64,000 nt of DNA from Yoonia sp. I 8.24 (GCF_022096995.1 NZ_JACXGQ010000001.1:372001-436000), one strand, 5' to 3'; numbered from the stretch's first letter, positions 45,293 to 54,565 are shown. Notes: generated from the letters alone by a model not told the origin. Numbers and translations: made by a program.

Positions 45293-46636
45293 ATGAGCAC
45301 AGCACTGATCATTCTGGCCGCAGGCAAGGGCACACGGATGAATTCCGACCAGCCCAAAGTGCTGCATGAAATCGGCTTTGCGCCGATGCTGGTGCACGCA
45401 ATGAAAGCAGGCGGCGCGCTGGGACCTGCGCATACTGTCGTTGTAGCAGGCCACGGCGCGGATGCGGTTGAAAAAGCGGCCAAAGCCTATGACCCGGATG
45501 TGCAAATTACCCTGCAATCGGAACAATTGGGCACAGGCCACGCCGTCGCCCAAGCCCGCGACGCGCTTTCAGATTTCGCGGGCGACGCGATTGTGCTTTA
45601 TGGCGACACGCCCTTTATCAGCGCTGAAACGCTTGCGGCGATGTCTGCAGCGCGGCTCACCCATGACATCGTTGTGCTTGGGTTTGATGCGACTGATCCG
45701 GGTCGCTATGGGCGGTTAATTTTGCAAGATGACCAGTTGGACCGCATTGTTGAATTCAAAGATACAACCGATCAAGAACGCGCCGTAACGCTTTGTAATA
45801 GTGGCGTTATCGCTGCAAATTCTAATGTCCTATTTGACCTCATCGACGCAGTCGAAAACGACAATGCCGCGGGTGAATATTATCTGACAGATATTGTTGG
45901 AATCGCACGTGACCGCGGACTGTCCGCAACCGTTGTGCGCTGCCCTGAAGCCGAGACATTAGGCATCAATTCACGCGCCGAACTGGCCCGTGCTGAAGCT
46001 TTATTTCAGGCCAAAGCGCGCGCACAAGCGACCGAGGACGGCGTCACATTGGTCGCACCTGACACGGTGTTTTTTGCTCATGACACGGTGATCGGGCGCG
46101 ATACTATCGTCGAACCCAATGTGGTTTTCGGCCCTGGCGTGACGGTTGAGTCTGGCACCACAATCCGCGCGTTTTCGCATCTCGAAGGCTGCCATGTTTC
46201 GCGTGGAGGCGTGATCGGCCCCTACGCCCGTTTGCGCCCCGGTGCAGAACTGTCCGAGGGTGTGAAGGTCGGCAACTTTGTCGAAATCAAAAACGCGACC
46301 GTGCAAGAAGGCGCAAAGGTCAACCACCTGAGCTATATCGGTGATGCTGATGTGGGCGCGCGCGCAAATATTGGCGCAGGCACAATTACCTGCAATTATG
46401 ACGGTGTCTTCAAACATAAAACCACGATTGGGCCGGATGCGTTTATCGGATCAAACACGATGCTTGTCGCGCCTGTCACCCTTGGCGCTGAGGCGATGAC
46501 CGCCTCTGGCTCTGTGATCACCCGTGATGTTCCAGCCGGCGATCTGGCGATTGGGCGCGCACGACAAGAAAACAAATCTGGACTGGCAGTCAAACTATTC
46601 GACAAGCTGCGTGCGCTGAAGGCGAAAGGCAAATAA
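45293..46636 (+). CDS. glmU: Bifunctional UDP-N-acetylglucosamine pyrophosphorylase / glucosamine-1-phosphate acetyltransferase
   Basis: 447 aa. N-terminal uridylyltransferase: LAAGKGTRMNSDQPKVLHEIG (about 8-28), EQLGTGHAVAQA and YGDTPFIS. The left-handed beta-helix of the acetyltransferase runs from about residue 235 to the end: RPGAELSEGVKVGNFVEIKN, KVNHLSYIGDADVGARANIGAGTITCNYDG. It makes UDP-GlcNAc for peptidoglycan and LPS. AGAGGCG precedes the ATG. The glmS gene starts 1 nt after its stop. Confidence 0.97.
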   Translation: MSTALIILAAGKGTRMNSDQPKVLHEIGFAPMLVHAMKAGGALGPAHTVVVAGHGADAVEKAAKAYDPDVQITLQSEQLGTGHAVAQARDALSDFAGDAIVLYGDTPFISAETLAAMSAARLTHDIVVLGFDATDPGRYGRLILQDDQLDRIVEFKDTTDQERAVTLCNSGVIAANSNVLFDLIDAVENDNAAGEYYLTDIVGIARDRGLSATVVRCPEAETLGINSRAELARAEALFQAKARAQATEDGVTLVAPDTVFFAHDTVIGRDTIVEPNVVFGPGVTVESGTTIRAFSHLEGCHVSRGGVIGPYARLRPGAELSEGVKVGNFVEIKNATVQEGAKVNHLSYIGDADVGARANIGAGTITCNYDGVFKHKTTIGPDAFIGSNTMLVAPVTLGAEAMTASGSVITRDVPAGDLAIGRARQENKSGLAVKLFDKLRALKAKGK

Positions 46637-46637
46637 T

Positions 46638-48461
46638 ATGTGTGGTATCATTGGCGTATTAGGCAATCACGAAGCCGCCCCGATTTTGGTCGAGGCGCTC
46701 AAACGGTTGGAATATCGCGGCTATGACAGCGCGGGCATTGCCACGGTGAACAACCTACAGCTGGACCGTCGCCGCGCGGTTGGCAAATTGGTAAACCTGT
46801 CCGATATGTTGGTGCATACACCGCTCGCTGGCAAAGCCGGAATCGGCCACACCCGTTGGGCCACACACGGCGCGCCCAATGTTGGCAATGCACATCCGCA
46901 CCGCGCGGGTGGTGTCGCGGTTGTGCATAATGGCATCATTGAAAACTTTCGCGAATTACGCGACTTTTTAGGTGCCGAAGGCATCGGGTTTGAAACCGAT
47001 ACGGATACAGAGACCGTCGCATTGCTCGCGCAATATTACCGCGACCAAGGGCTTTCTCCAGTGGATGCAGCCGCGCAGACGATTGCCCGGCTTGAAGGGG
47101 CCTATGCGCTGTGCTTCCTATTTGATGGCGAAGATGATTTGCTGATCGCCGCACGCAAAGGGTCGCCCTTGGCGGTAGGATACGGCGTGGGTGAAATGTT
47201 TGTCGGCTCTGACGCGATTGCGCTGGCCCCGATGACGGATCGGATCAGCTATCTAGAAGAAGGCGATTGGGCTGTCATTACCCGTGACAGTGTCGAAATC
47301 CGCGACCATGCAGGCAATCTGGCGCAGCGTGAAATTCGCACCGTGCAGCTGGACACCGCAACGGTCGACAAAAGCGGCTACAAGCATTTCATGGCCAAAG
47401 AAATCGCCGAACAGCCCACCGTGTTGCAAGGCGCGTTAGCCCATTACATTAACAGCGACGCAAGCGCTGTCACCCTGCCCGCACCCGGCATGGACTTTAC
47501 CCAAGTTGAACGGATGACCTTGGTTGCCTGCGGCACCGCATTTTATGCCTGCTTGGTCGCAAAGTACTGGTTCGAACAGGTCGCCGGCATCCCGGTTGAA
47601 GTCGATGTGGCTTCGGAATTTCGCTACCGCGAACCGCCTGTCACAGCGGGTACCGTGGCGCTTTTTGTCAGCCAATCCGGCGAAACCGCCGATACGTTAG
47701 CAGCGCTACGTTATATGGAGGGCAAAGCAGCAAAGATCGTATCCGTCGTGAACGTCCCAGAAAGCTCTATTGCGCGCGAAAGCAACCTGCCCTTGCCGAT
47801 CCTTGCGGGCACTGAAATCGGTGTGGCCTCGACCAAAGCCTTTACCTGCCAATTGACCACGCTAGCGATTTTGGCACTGAATGCCGCGCATGCACGCGGG
47901 CGCATAGATGACGCCACCTTGGCCGCACATCTGACACAACTACGCGCCCTGCCCGGTATTATGAACACCGCATTGGCGATTGAGGACAAATGCGCCAGCG
48001 TTGCGGCCAAATTGGCCGAGGCCCGCGATATCTTGTTCTTGGGGCGCGGCGCGATGTATCCGCTTGCGCTTGAAGGGGCGCTTAAGCTCAAGGAAATCAG
48101 CTATATCCACGCCGAAGCCTATGCCTCGGGCGAGCTGAAACATGGGCCGATTGCCTTGGTCGATCAACATGTTCCGGTGATCGTCATGGCCCCGCGCGAC
48201 GCGCTGTTTGATAAGACGGTTTCAAATATGCAAGAGGTTATGGCGCGCGGTGGTAAGGTGCTCCTGATCACCGATCAAAAAGGCGCAGCCGAGGCGGGTG
48301 ACGGCGTCTGGGACACGATTATCATGCCAGAAATTGATCCGTTCCTCGCGCCAATCCTTTATGCGGTGCCGGCGCAATTATTGGCCTACCATACTGCGGT
48401 CGCAAAGGGTACAGATGTGGACCAACCCCGCAACCTAGCCAAATCGGTGACTGTCGAATGA
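46638..48461 (+). CDS. glmS: Glutamine-fructose-6-phosphate aminotransferase (isomerizing)
   Basis: 607 aa. Cys2 (MCGIIGVLG) is the glutaminase nucleophile; RYRGYDSAGIA-like EYRGYDSAGIAT, GHTRWATHG and HNGIIENF complete that domain. Two SIS domains follow (SQSGETADTLAALRY, STKAFTCQLTTLA) and the C-terminus ends in the active-site tail NLAKSVTVE. It makes glucosamine-6-phosphate, feeding GlmU via GlmM. With 1 nt between glmU and glmS there is no room for a glmS ribozyme. Its stop overlaps the alkD start. Confidence 0.97.
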   Translation: MCGIIGVLGNHEAAPILVEALKRLEYRGYDSAGIATVNNLQLDRRRAVGKLVNLSDMLVHTPLAGKAGIGHTRWATHGAPNVGNAHPHRAGGVAVVHNGIIENFRELRDFLGAEGIGFETDTDTETVALLAQYYRDQGLSPVDAAAQTIARLEGAYALCFLFDGEDDLLIAARKGSPLAVGYGVGEMFVGSDAIALAPMTDRISYLEEGDWAVITRDSVEIRDHAGNLAQREIRTVQLDTATVDKSGYKHFMAKEIAEQPTVLQGALAHYINSDASAVTLPAPGMDFTQVERMTLVACGTAFYACLVAKYWFEQVAGIPVEVDVASEFRYREPPVTAGTVALFVSQSGETADTLAALRYMEGKAAKIVSVVNVPESSIARESNLPLPILAGTEIGVASTKAFTCQLTTLAILALNAAHARGRIDDATLAAHLTQLRALPGIMNTALAIEDKCASVAAKLAEARDILFLGRGAMYPLALEGALKLKEISYIHAEAYASGELKHGPIALVDQHVPVIVMAPRDALFDKTVSNMQEVMARGGKVLLITDQKGAAEAGDGVWDTIIMPEIDPFLAPILYAVPAQLLAYHTAVAKGTDVDQPRNLAKSVTVE

Positions 48462-49144
48462 CCTCAAAACGCGAAGCCCTGGACGCATTGCGCGCCGCTG
48501 GCGATCCTGAAAAAGCCAAAGATATGCACCGCTATCACAAGGTGGATCGTCCCTATCTGGGCGTCGCGAACCCGGTGATTGATGATCTGGTCAAGACTTG
48601 GCGCGCGGATATCGATTTGGATGCGCGGCTGGTGCTGGCAAACAGCCTGTGGAAAAGCAACATCCACGAGGCCCGCGTTGCCGCAGCAAAGCTGTTAACA
48701 CAAGCACGCCTGCGCCCCGATGACACGGCGGCCTGGGATTTGATCGTATCATGGGTGCCTGATTTTGACGCTTGGGCAATTGCGGATCATGTTTGCATTG
48801 CCGGGCAAAAACGGCTTGTTGCGGACCCATCACGGCTTGATACCGTTGAAAGCTGGACCCGTTCTGATCATATGTGGACCCGTCGGGCCGCCTTGGTGAT
48901 GACCATGCCGTGGACCAAACAAAATAATCCCAAGCCTGCGGAATTGGTAGCGCGTGACCGTGTGCTGGCTTGGGCGGCCGGATACACCACTGATCACGAC
49001 AAATTCATTCAAAAAGCTATCGCTTGGTGGCTGCGCGAGCTGTCAAAACACGATCCCGCGCGGGTCAGCACCTTTATCAGCCACCACGGTGCCGATATGA
49101 AACCATCTGCGGTCAAAGAAGCTGGGCGTCTGTTGCCCGCGTAA
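48458..49144 (+). CDS. AlkD-like DNA alkylation repair protein
   Basis: 228 aa, all-helical HEAT-like repeat protein of the AlkD family. Diagnostic blocks are HKVDRPYLGVANPVIDDLVK, LWKSNIHEARVAAAKLL, WDLIVSWVPDFDAWAIADHVC, SWTRSDHMWTRRAALVM and KFIQKAIAWWLRELSKHD. AlkD removes positively charged alkylated bases such as 7-methylguanine without flipping them. Its ATG overlaps the glmS stop by 4 nt, an unexpected partner for cell-wall genes. Its TAA is formed by the left edge of a dispersed palindromic repeat. Confidence 0.85.
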   Translation: MTSKREALDALRAAGDPEKAKDMHRYHKVDRPYLGVANPVIDDLVKTWRADIDLDARLVLANSLWKSNIHEARVAAAKLLTQARLRPDDTAAWDLIVSWVPDFDAWAIADHVCIAGQKRLVADPSRLDTVESWTRSDHMWTRRAALVMTMPWTKQNNPKPAELVARDRVLAWAAGYTTDHDKFIQKAIAWWLRELSKHDPARVSTFISHHGADMKPSAVKEAGRLLPA

Positions 49145-49166
49145 GGTGGATCAAGATCCACCCTAC
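49141..49166 (-). repeat. Dispersed palindromic repeat, copy 1 (inverted orientation)
   Basis: Arms GTAAGGTGGATC (49141-49152) and GATCCACCCTAC (49155-49166) pair with one mismatch across AA. The left edge supplies the TAA of alkD (49142-49144) and the right edge the TAG of the convergent lipoprotein gene (49163-49165). The other copies, at 50705, 58442 and 63582, read in the opposite orientation. Confidence 0.85.
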
Positions 49167-49612
49167 TGTCGATAGACCGTCAGTTCAGGCAGGCTCGTAA
49201 GCGGCACCCCAAGCAGCCGCATTGCGGCAAGGCTGATCTGACTGCCCGCGCCGGCTTCACCGCCCGATGGGCGCAATTCAAGGTTCACAGACTCTCCGTC
49301 ATAGCCTACGCGTCCCAGCGTCACCGCATCCACAAGCGGGGTTTTTAACCATATCCCCGGCTCTGTTGGCGGCCCAAGTGATGCAATTGTAACCCCCAAC
49401 GCAACATCTATGCTCTCCGTCGGCGCTGTTGCCGCGGCGCGGTCTTCAGCGCTGGTGGTGTCAAATTCTTCGACGGTGGCTGCGCTTGCCGGGGGCGCGA
49501 CCGCGACCACTGTCGTTTCCGTGACTGGGCCCGAAGGAGGCGACACCTCTTGAAACGCAGGTGTCGTACATCCGGCCAAAGCCACAATCGGGAGGAGTAA
49601 TTTGATATCCAT
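49163..49612 (-). CDS. Predicted lipoprotein, unknown
   Basis: 149 aa. Signal peptide with lipobox ALAGC (MDIKLLLPIVALAGC), a Pro/Ala/Thr/Val-rich linker of about 60 residues, then a compact domain (GIWLKTPLVDAVTLGRVGYDG, SQISLAAMRLLGVPLTSLPELTVYRQ) that is probably exposed in the periplasm. The LVDAVTLGRV block suggests an SPOR-like or RlpA-like wall-associated domain, but this is only an impression. It diverges from moaA, with a perfect 18-bp palindrome between them. Confidence 0.6.
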   Translation of the reverse strand: MDIKLLLPIVALAGCTTPAFQEVSPPSGPVTETTVVAVAPPASAATVEEFDTTSAEDRAAATAPTESIDVALGVTIASLGPPTEPGIWLKTPLVDAVTLGRVGYDGESVNLELRPSGGEAGAGSQISLAAMRLLGVPLTSLPELTVYRQ

Positions 49613-49635
49613 CCCTTCAACATATGGTGCACATG

Positions 49636-49653
49636 ACGATGTTACAACATCGT
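49636..49653. promoter_or_regulatory. Palindromic operator-like site between lipoprotein gene and moaA
   Basis: ACGATGTT (49636-49643) and AACATCGT (49646-49653) form a perfect inverted repeat around AC. It lies 45 bp upstream of the moaA ATG and 24 bp upstream of the divergent lipoprotein start, a good place for a shared regulator. Confidence 0.5.
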
Positions 49654-49662
49654 GCGCTGTGC

Positions 49663-49691
49663 TTGCGTAGCGTGTTGCGCAGCCCTAGACT
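49663..49691 (+). promoter_or_regulatory. Candidate moaA promoter giving a leaderless mRNA
   Basis: TTGCGT (49663-49668), 17 nt, TAGACT (49686-49691; 4 of 6 consensus). The moaA ATG is at 49698, only 6 nt past the -10, and no ribosome-binding site precedes it, so the transcript may start at the ATG. Confidence 0.35.
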
Positions 49692-49697
49692 AGCCCT

Positions 49698-50702
49698 ATG
49701 AACCAGCCGTTAATTGACCCCTTTGCACGCGCGATTGAATACCTGCGCGTTTCTGTCACCGACCGGTGCGACTTTCGCTGCGTCTATTGCATGTCCGAAA
49801 ATATGACGTTCCTGCCCAAAAAGGAACTTCTGACGCTCGAAGAATTGGACCGGCTCTGCTCAGCATTCATCCGGCTTGGGGTGCGCAAACTGCGGATCAC
49901 CGGGGGGGAGCCGCTTGTGCGCCGGGACATTATGACGTTTTTTCGCGCCATGTCGCGGCATCTTGATGCCGGATCACTGCACGAGCTGACAATCACCACG
50001 AACGGTAGCCAGTTGGAGCGCTTTGCGGATGATCTGTTTGCGGCGGGGGTGCGGCGGGTGAATGTCTCGCTCGATACGCTGGACGACCAAAAATTTGCGG
50101 ATATCACCCGCTGGGGCCGCCTGCCCCAAGTGCTGCGTGGTATCGATGCGGCGCAAAAGGCCGGGCTGCGGGTCAAGATCAATACCGTCGCGCTCAAAGG
50201 GTTTAACGAAGATGAACTCTTTTCCCTGACAGATTGGTGCGCGTCGCGCGATCTGGACCTGACATTCATCGAAGTCATGCCAATGGGCGACATCGGTAAC
50301 GAAGATCGGTTCGGGCAATATTGGTCGCTCAAAGATTTACGCGCGCAGCTCGCAACGCGGACTGATATCACTGATCTGCCTGAGAAAACCGGCGGGCCTG
50401 CACGCTATGTCCAACTTGAAAACACGGGCCAAAAGATCGGGTTTATCACGCCATTGTCACATAATTTCTGCGAAAGCTGTAACCGCGTGCGGATTACCTG
50501 TACCGGCGAAATCTATACCTGTTTGGGACAAGAAGGGCATTCTGATCTGCGCGGGCCACTACGTGCCTCAGAGGCGGATGCCGATCTTGATGCCGCTATT
50601 CGCGCCGCCATCGCACAAAAGCCCAAAGGGCATGATTTTGACTATTCGCGCCAAAAAGCTGATGGGCAGGTCAGCCGCCATATGTCGCACACAGGCGGCT
50701 AG
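49698..50702 (+). CDS. moaA: GTP 3',8-cyclase (molybdenum cofactor biosynthesis)
   Basis: 334 aa. Radical SAM cluster CDFRCVYC (C24, C28, C31), followed by [12 protein letters not shown] and [26 protein letters not shown]. The second 4Fe-4S site near the C-terminus is [20 protein letters not shown], and the chain ends in the conserved GG needed for activity. It makes 3',8-cH2GTP, the first step of molybdopterin synthesis. No other moa gene is adjacent. It ends 2 nt before a copy of the palindromic repeat. Confidence 0.97.
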   Translation: MNQPLIDPFARAIEYLRVSVTDRCDFRCVYCMSENMTFLPKKELLTLEELDRLCSAFIRLGVRKLRITGGEPLVRRDIMTFFRAMSRHLDAGSLHELTITTNGSQLERFADDLFAAGVRRVNVSLDTLDDQKFADITRWGRLPQVLRGIDAAQKAGLRVKINTVALKGFNEDELFSLTDWCASRDLDLTFIEVMPMGDIGNEDRFGQYWSLKDLRAQLATRTDITDLPEKTGGPARYVQLENTGQKIGFITPLSHNFCESCNRVRITCTGEIYTCLGQEGHSDLRGPLRASEADADLDAAIRAAIAQKPKGHDFDYSRQKADGQVSRHMSHTGG

Positions 50703-50704
50703 CC

Positions 50705-50730
50705 GTAGGGTGGATCTTGATCCACCCCGA
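50705..50730 (+). repeat. Dispersed palindromic repeat, copy 2
   Basis: Core arms GGGTGGATC (50708-50716) and GATCCACCC (50719-50727) around TT, preceded by GTA. It fills the 32-bp gap between the convergent moaA and M20 amidohydrolase genes and may act as a bidirectional terminator stem. Confidence 0.85.
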
Positions 50731-50734
50731 TTTA

Positions 50735-51898
50735 TTAGGCGGCGGGCATCCGCTTTTCAACGATTTCGGCCCACCAGCTACAGCCAGCCGGAATCGCGTC
50801 GTCGTTGAAATTATAGTGTGGGTTGTGCACGTCGGCGCTATCGCCATTGCCGACCAAGATATAAGCGCCGGGGCGCTCTTCGAGCATATATGCAAAATCT
50901 TCGCCGCCCATGACCAACGGTGCCTCAGTGCAATCGCCAGAGATTGATTTTGCCACATCCGCAGCAAATGCAGTTTGATCGTCATGGTTCACCATGCACG
51001 GGTAGCCGTGGTAATAGGTCACGTCGGCCTTTGCGCCCAAAGTGGCCGCCGTCCCCTCGCAAATAGCCGTCAGTCGCTCTTCGGCCAAGGCGCGCATTTC
51101 CTTGGACATCGTGCGCACTGTGCCTTTGATCTGCACACGCTGCGCGATCACATTGAATGCCTTAGAAGACGATTCGATGGACGTCACAGACACGACGATC
51201 TGATCGACCGGATCAGCGTTGCGGCTCGCGATGGTTTGTAATGCAGTGACAACTTGTGCCGCAACCACCACGGAATCGACGGTTTGATGCGGTTTGGCTG
51301 CGTGACCACCCTGCCCTTCGATGGTGACATCAAATTGATCGGTCGCTGCAAAGAACGCGCCTGGGCGGATGGAAAATGCACCGACTTCATGGCCTGGCCA
51401 ATTGTGCATGCCGTAGACTTCTTGGATATTCCACTTGTCCATCATGCCATCTTCACACATTTCGCGGCCACCTCCGCCGCCTTCTTCGGCGGGCTGGAAG
51501 ATCACCACCACAGTGCCGTCGAAGTTACGCGTTTCCGACAGGTACTTCGCAGCGCCAAGCAGCATGGCCGTGTGCCCGTCATGGCCGCAGGCGTGCATCG
51601 CGCCATCGGTTTTGGATTTATAATCAAGCCCCGTTTGCTCGTGAATTGGCAGCGCATCCATATCTGCGCGCAGGCCAATCACCTTGCCGGATGTATCAGT
51701 CTTGCCCTTGATCACGCCAACAACGCCTGTGCGCCCGATGCCGGTTACGATTTCGTCGCAACCAAATTCCTTAAGTTTTTCAGCGACAACAGCGGATGTC
51801 CGATGCGTCTCAAATAGGATTTCAGGGTTTTCGTGTAAATCTCGGCGCCACGCAGTGATTTCAGGCAGAAGCTCTGCAAAGCGATTCTTGACGGGCAT
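50735..51898 (-). CDS. M20 family amidohydrolase (hippurate-hydrolase type)
   Basis: 387 aa. Zinc-site blocks: LRADMDALPIHEQTGL (about 76-91), MHACGHDGHTAMLLGAAKYL (from about 101), FQPAEEGGGGG and VMGGEDFAYMLEERPGAY. The middle lid domain carries GQGGHAAKPHQTVDSVVVA. Members remove an acyl group from N-acyl amino acids such as hippurate or indole conjugates. It lies downstream of the FAD oxidoreductase and ArgE-type genes on the same strand and faces the peptide transporter, so it may act on imported acyl-amino acids. Confidence 0.92.
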   Translation of the reverse strand: MPVKNRFAELLPEITAWRRDLHENPEILFETHRTSAVVAEKLKEFGCDEIVTGIGRTGVVGVIKGKTDTSGKVIGLRADMDALPIHEQTGLDYKSKTDGAMHACGHDGHTAMLLGAAKYLSETRNFDGTVVVIFQPAEEGGGGGREMCEDGMMDKWNIQEVYGMHNWPGHEVGAFSIRPGAFFAATDQFDVTIEGQGGHAAKPHQTVDSVVVAAQVVTALQTIASRNADPVDQIVVSVTSIESSSKAFNVIAQRVQIKGTVRTMSKEMRALAEERLTAICEGTAATLGAKADVTYYHGYPCMVNHDDQTAFAADVAKSISGDCTEAPLVMGGEDFAYMLEERPGAYILVGNGDSADVHNPHYNFNDDAIPAGCSWWAEIVEKRMPAA

Positions 51899-51931
51899 GT
51901 CGTCTCTCCAGTCGGATAGTTGGTTGTTTTG

Positions 51932-53278
51932 TTAAAGGTTCGGACCAAGCACCAGCTTGGACCCGTCAGAAAAACGGGACAATCTGAACCGAGTGATATC
52001 ATGCGACGGGGTTTTCCCAGTTGCAAGCTGTGCGGTGATGCGTCCAAAGGCGGGCCCAATCCCAAAACCATGCCCACACATTCCCGTCGAAATCGTCAGA
52101 CCGGGAATAGTTTCGACCCTGTCAACAACGGGGACAATATCGGGCATCGTATCGATCATCCCAGCCCAAGCTGTTTCGATTTTTACGTCGTCTAGCCCAG
52201 GGTAGGTTTCTTGGAACGCGCGCGCCATGAACCTTACCTTGGCGGCGTTGGGCTTTGGATCAAGGACGCGCATTTTCTCAAACGGGCTCAGCTTATCTGC
52301 GGCCCAACGTCGCGCCGTGCCCCATGCATCCGGAAAGCCTTTCGGCGCGAAGGCCTTCAGCCGCGTGCCCAATGGATCCTTGACCAGCTGTGGTGCAAAC
52401 TTCGCGAGCGCCCGAAACGCGTCAGGTCCGACAAATAATTCGTGAAAACCCGCAGGCGCTAGCGTATACCCGCCATCTTGGCGACGACGGAACGCAAGTT
52501 GGTGATCAACGGCTGCGCCATTGTGCACATTATCGACAGGCGCAGTCGCGGAGACCGTCGCGCGCACGGAAAGCTGCGGGATGTTGACGCCGTGACGGCG
52601 TAAAAACAGCGATGACCATGCGCCACCAGCGACAACGACGGAATTGGTTTTGATCAACCCGCTTTCGGTCACAACGCCGGTCACTCGCCCCCCTTCAAGG
52701 TCTAACAAACGCGCAGCGCAATTTTCAACAAATGTCACCCCCGCATCCGTGGCCGCACGCGCAATCGCGGGCACCGCAGTCCAAGGCTCAGCGCGTAAAT
52801 CGCCGGGCGTCCACAAGGCTCCAGCCCAATCGCCATGCGCCCCGGGCAAGACATCAGTCAGGCTCGATTTAGAGACGACGCGCGTATCAACGCCATTGGC
52901 TTTGGCATCAGGTAACCAAGATGCGTAGCGATCAAGATCTTCTTTGGTTTTCGCTAGAAACGACACCCCGCCTTGGCGCAACCCGATCTCTGCGCCGATG
53001 GCATCGTTCATGTCCCGCCACATCGTCGCCGATTCTTGCATGATCGGGATTTCCGCAGGATCGCGCCCCTGTACCCGCACCCAGCCCCAATTGCGCGATG
53101 ATTGCTCTGCCGCGATTCGACCCTTTTCGAGAACAACGACCTTAAGCCCCTGCTTGGCGATTTCCCATCCGGTCATGACCCCAATAATACCGCCGCCGAT
53201 CACCACTGCATCCGCCTGTGCAGGTGGCGGACCGGGATATTTGATTGGATCGTTAATTGATATTGGAAATGATTTCAT
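51932..53278 (-). CDS. FAD-dependent oxidoreductase (DadA/glycine-oxidase-like)
   Basis: 448 aa. Dinucleotide-binding motif VVIGGGIIGVMTGWEIAKQG (about 25-44) followed by VVVLEKG. The chain continues with SSRNWGWVRVQGRDPAE, VTFVENCAARLLDLEGGRVTGV and a substrate-site end GMCGHGFGIGPAFGRI. This is the DAO fold that oxidises amino acids or N-methylated/N-substituted amino acids. Its start overlaps the argE-like stop by 4 nt, so they are coupled. No small alpha subunit is nearby, so it probably uses oxygen or a separate acceptor. Confidence 0.9.
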   Translation of the reverse strand: MKSFPISINDPIKYPGPPPAQADAVVIGGGIIGVMTGWEIAKQGLKVVVLEKGRIAAEQSSRNWGWVRVQGRDPAEIPIMQESATMWRDMNDAIGAEIGLRQGGVSFLAKTKEDLDRYASWLPDAKANGVDTRVVSKSSLTDVLPGAHGDWAGALWTPGDLRAEPWTAVPAIARAATDAGVTFVENCAARLLDLEGGRVTGVVTESGLIKTNSVVVAGGAWSSLFLRRHGVNIPQLSVRATVSATAPVDNVHNGAAVDHQLAFRRRQDGGYTLAPAGFHELFVGPDAFRALAKFAPQLVKDPLGTRLKAFAPKGFPDAWGTARRWAADKLSPFEKMRVLDPKPNAAKVRFMARAFQETYPGLDDVKIETAWAGMIDTMPDIVPVVDRVETIPGLTISTGMCGHGFGIGPAFGRITAQLATGKTPSHDITRFRLSRFSDGSKLVLGPNL

Positions 53279-54435
53279 CGTTTGAGGCTTTCGATCAGAT
53301 CTTTGATAAAGGCCTCGCCTTTTTCAAATTGGGCGACAGAAATATATTCGTTTGGTTGGTGCGCCTGTGCAATGTTTCCGGGGCCACAAACAACAACGGA
53401 ATAGCCCTGCGCCTGAAAATGCCCCGCCTCGGTGCCATAGCTGACGACTTCGGTCGCGTTGGCCCCGGTTAATTGCCGTGCCAAATGTTCTGCACTCCCG
53501 TCGGTTTCGGGGGCCAATCCGGGGAGTTCAAAAAACTGCTCAGCAGTGATCCCTGCGTCTGGGTGGATTTCTTTCATCTCGGCTTCGAGTTCAGCAACCT
53601 TTGCTAAGAATCGATCCCGCCACGCGGCATTGCTTTCTCCGGGCACGACACGGAAAGTCACATCGAAGGTACAGTCTTTGGCGGTGATGTTATGTGCAGT
53701 GCCACCATTGATCATGCCGACATGCAGTGTCGTATAGGGGGGCACGAACGCGGCATCTATCGCGGCCGGCGCCTTGGCCGCATTTTCTGCGTTCACTTGA
53801 TTCGCCCATTCAATCAGCTTTGCACCCATCATGATCGCGCTGACCCCGGTGTGCAGTAATGATGAATGCACTTCGAAACCGTGAAAATGCATCTTGTAGC
53901 CAATGCCGCCCTTGTGACCGGTAACCACAGACATCATCGACGGCTCGCCAACAATCACTGTGTCTGCGCGTGGCATGCCCATACTGACCATATGATCGAT
54001 CATCGGCGGCGCGCCGGTGCAGCCAATTTCTTCGTCATAGCTGAGCGCAATTTGGAGCGGGCGTTTGATATCTGCCTGCGCAGCCAGCGTCATTGCCCAA
54101 ATTGCAAGCGCATCAAACCCTTTCATATCGCAAGTGCCACGCCCGTAAATCTTGCCATCACGCTCTATCACTGCAAACGGATCACTGTCCCAGTTTTGGC
54201 CTGTGACAGGAACCACATCAGTATGACCTGACAGCACGACACCGCCGTCAATTTGCGGACCAACATGGGCATAAAGCGCCGCTTTAGTGCCGTCTTCATT
54301 GGGAACACGCTGCGTAGAAATATCAAGGTCATTTAGATATTTTTCAACAAAATCAATTAATTCTAGATTGCTTTGCGTACTGACCGTGGGGTATGAGACC
54401 AAACGTTCCATCAGTTGCTGAGCTGTCAATGACAT
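53275..54435 (-). CDS. argE: ArgE-type acetylornithine deacetylase (M20)
   Basis: 386 aa from the ATG at 54435 (MSLTAQQLMERLVSYPT), with AAAGGAA before it; the frame runs on to 54723 but those 96 residues are non-coding. Metal-site blocks: VLSGHTDVVPVTGQNWDSDPF, GRGTCDMKGFDALA, SYDEEIGCTGAPPMI and VSYGTEAGHFQAQGYSVVVCGPG. This is the length and style of ArgE, which deacetylates N-acetylornithine, but in this catabolic setting a related acyl-amino acid may be the real substrate. Confidence 0.9.
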   Translation of the reverse strand: MSLTAQQLMERLVSYPTVSTQSNLELIDFVEKYLNDLDISTQRVPNEDGTKAALYAHVGPQIDGGVVLSGHTDVVPVTGQNWDSDPFAVIERDGKIYGRGTCDMKGFDALAIWAMTLAAQADIKRPLQIALSYDEEIGCTGAPPMIDHMVSMGMPRADTVIVGEPSMMSVVTGHKGGIGYKMHFHGFEVHSSLLHTGVSAIMMGAKLIEWANQVNAENAAKAPAAIDAAFVPPYTTLHVGMINGGTAHNITAKDCTFDVTFRVVPGESNAAWRDRFLAKVAELEAEMKEIHPDAGITAEQFFELPGLAPETDGSAEHLARQLTGANATEVVSYGTEAGHFQAQGYSVVVCGPGNIAQAHQPNEYISVAQFEKGEAFIKDLIESLKR

Positions 54436-54565
54436 CGATTTTCCTTTCAACGCCGCAAATGCAGCCAATTGGGTGCACACCTGTTCAATCAGGTGGCAAT
54501 TTATGTCTGAGCCGGGTTCGATCACAACGCAATTACGAAACGTCTTGCGGCGTCCAAAATAACTG

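Noticed and set aside
46637-46640. glmS ribozyme/riboswitch upstream of glmS
   Set aside because: glmU ends 1 nt before glmS, so there is no leader in which a ribozyme could sit.
49613-49697. Molybdenum cofactor riboswitch before moaA
   Set aside because: Only 85 bp separate the genes and no structured leader fits; the promoter candidate lies next to the ATG.
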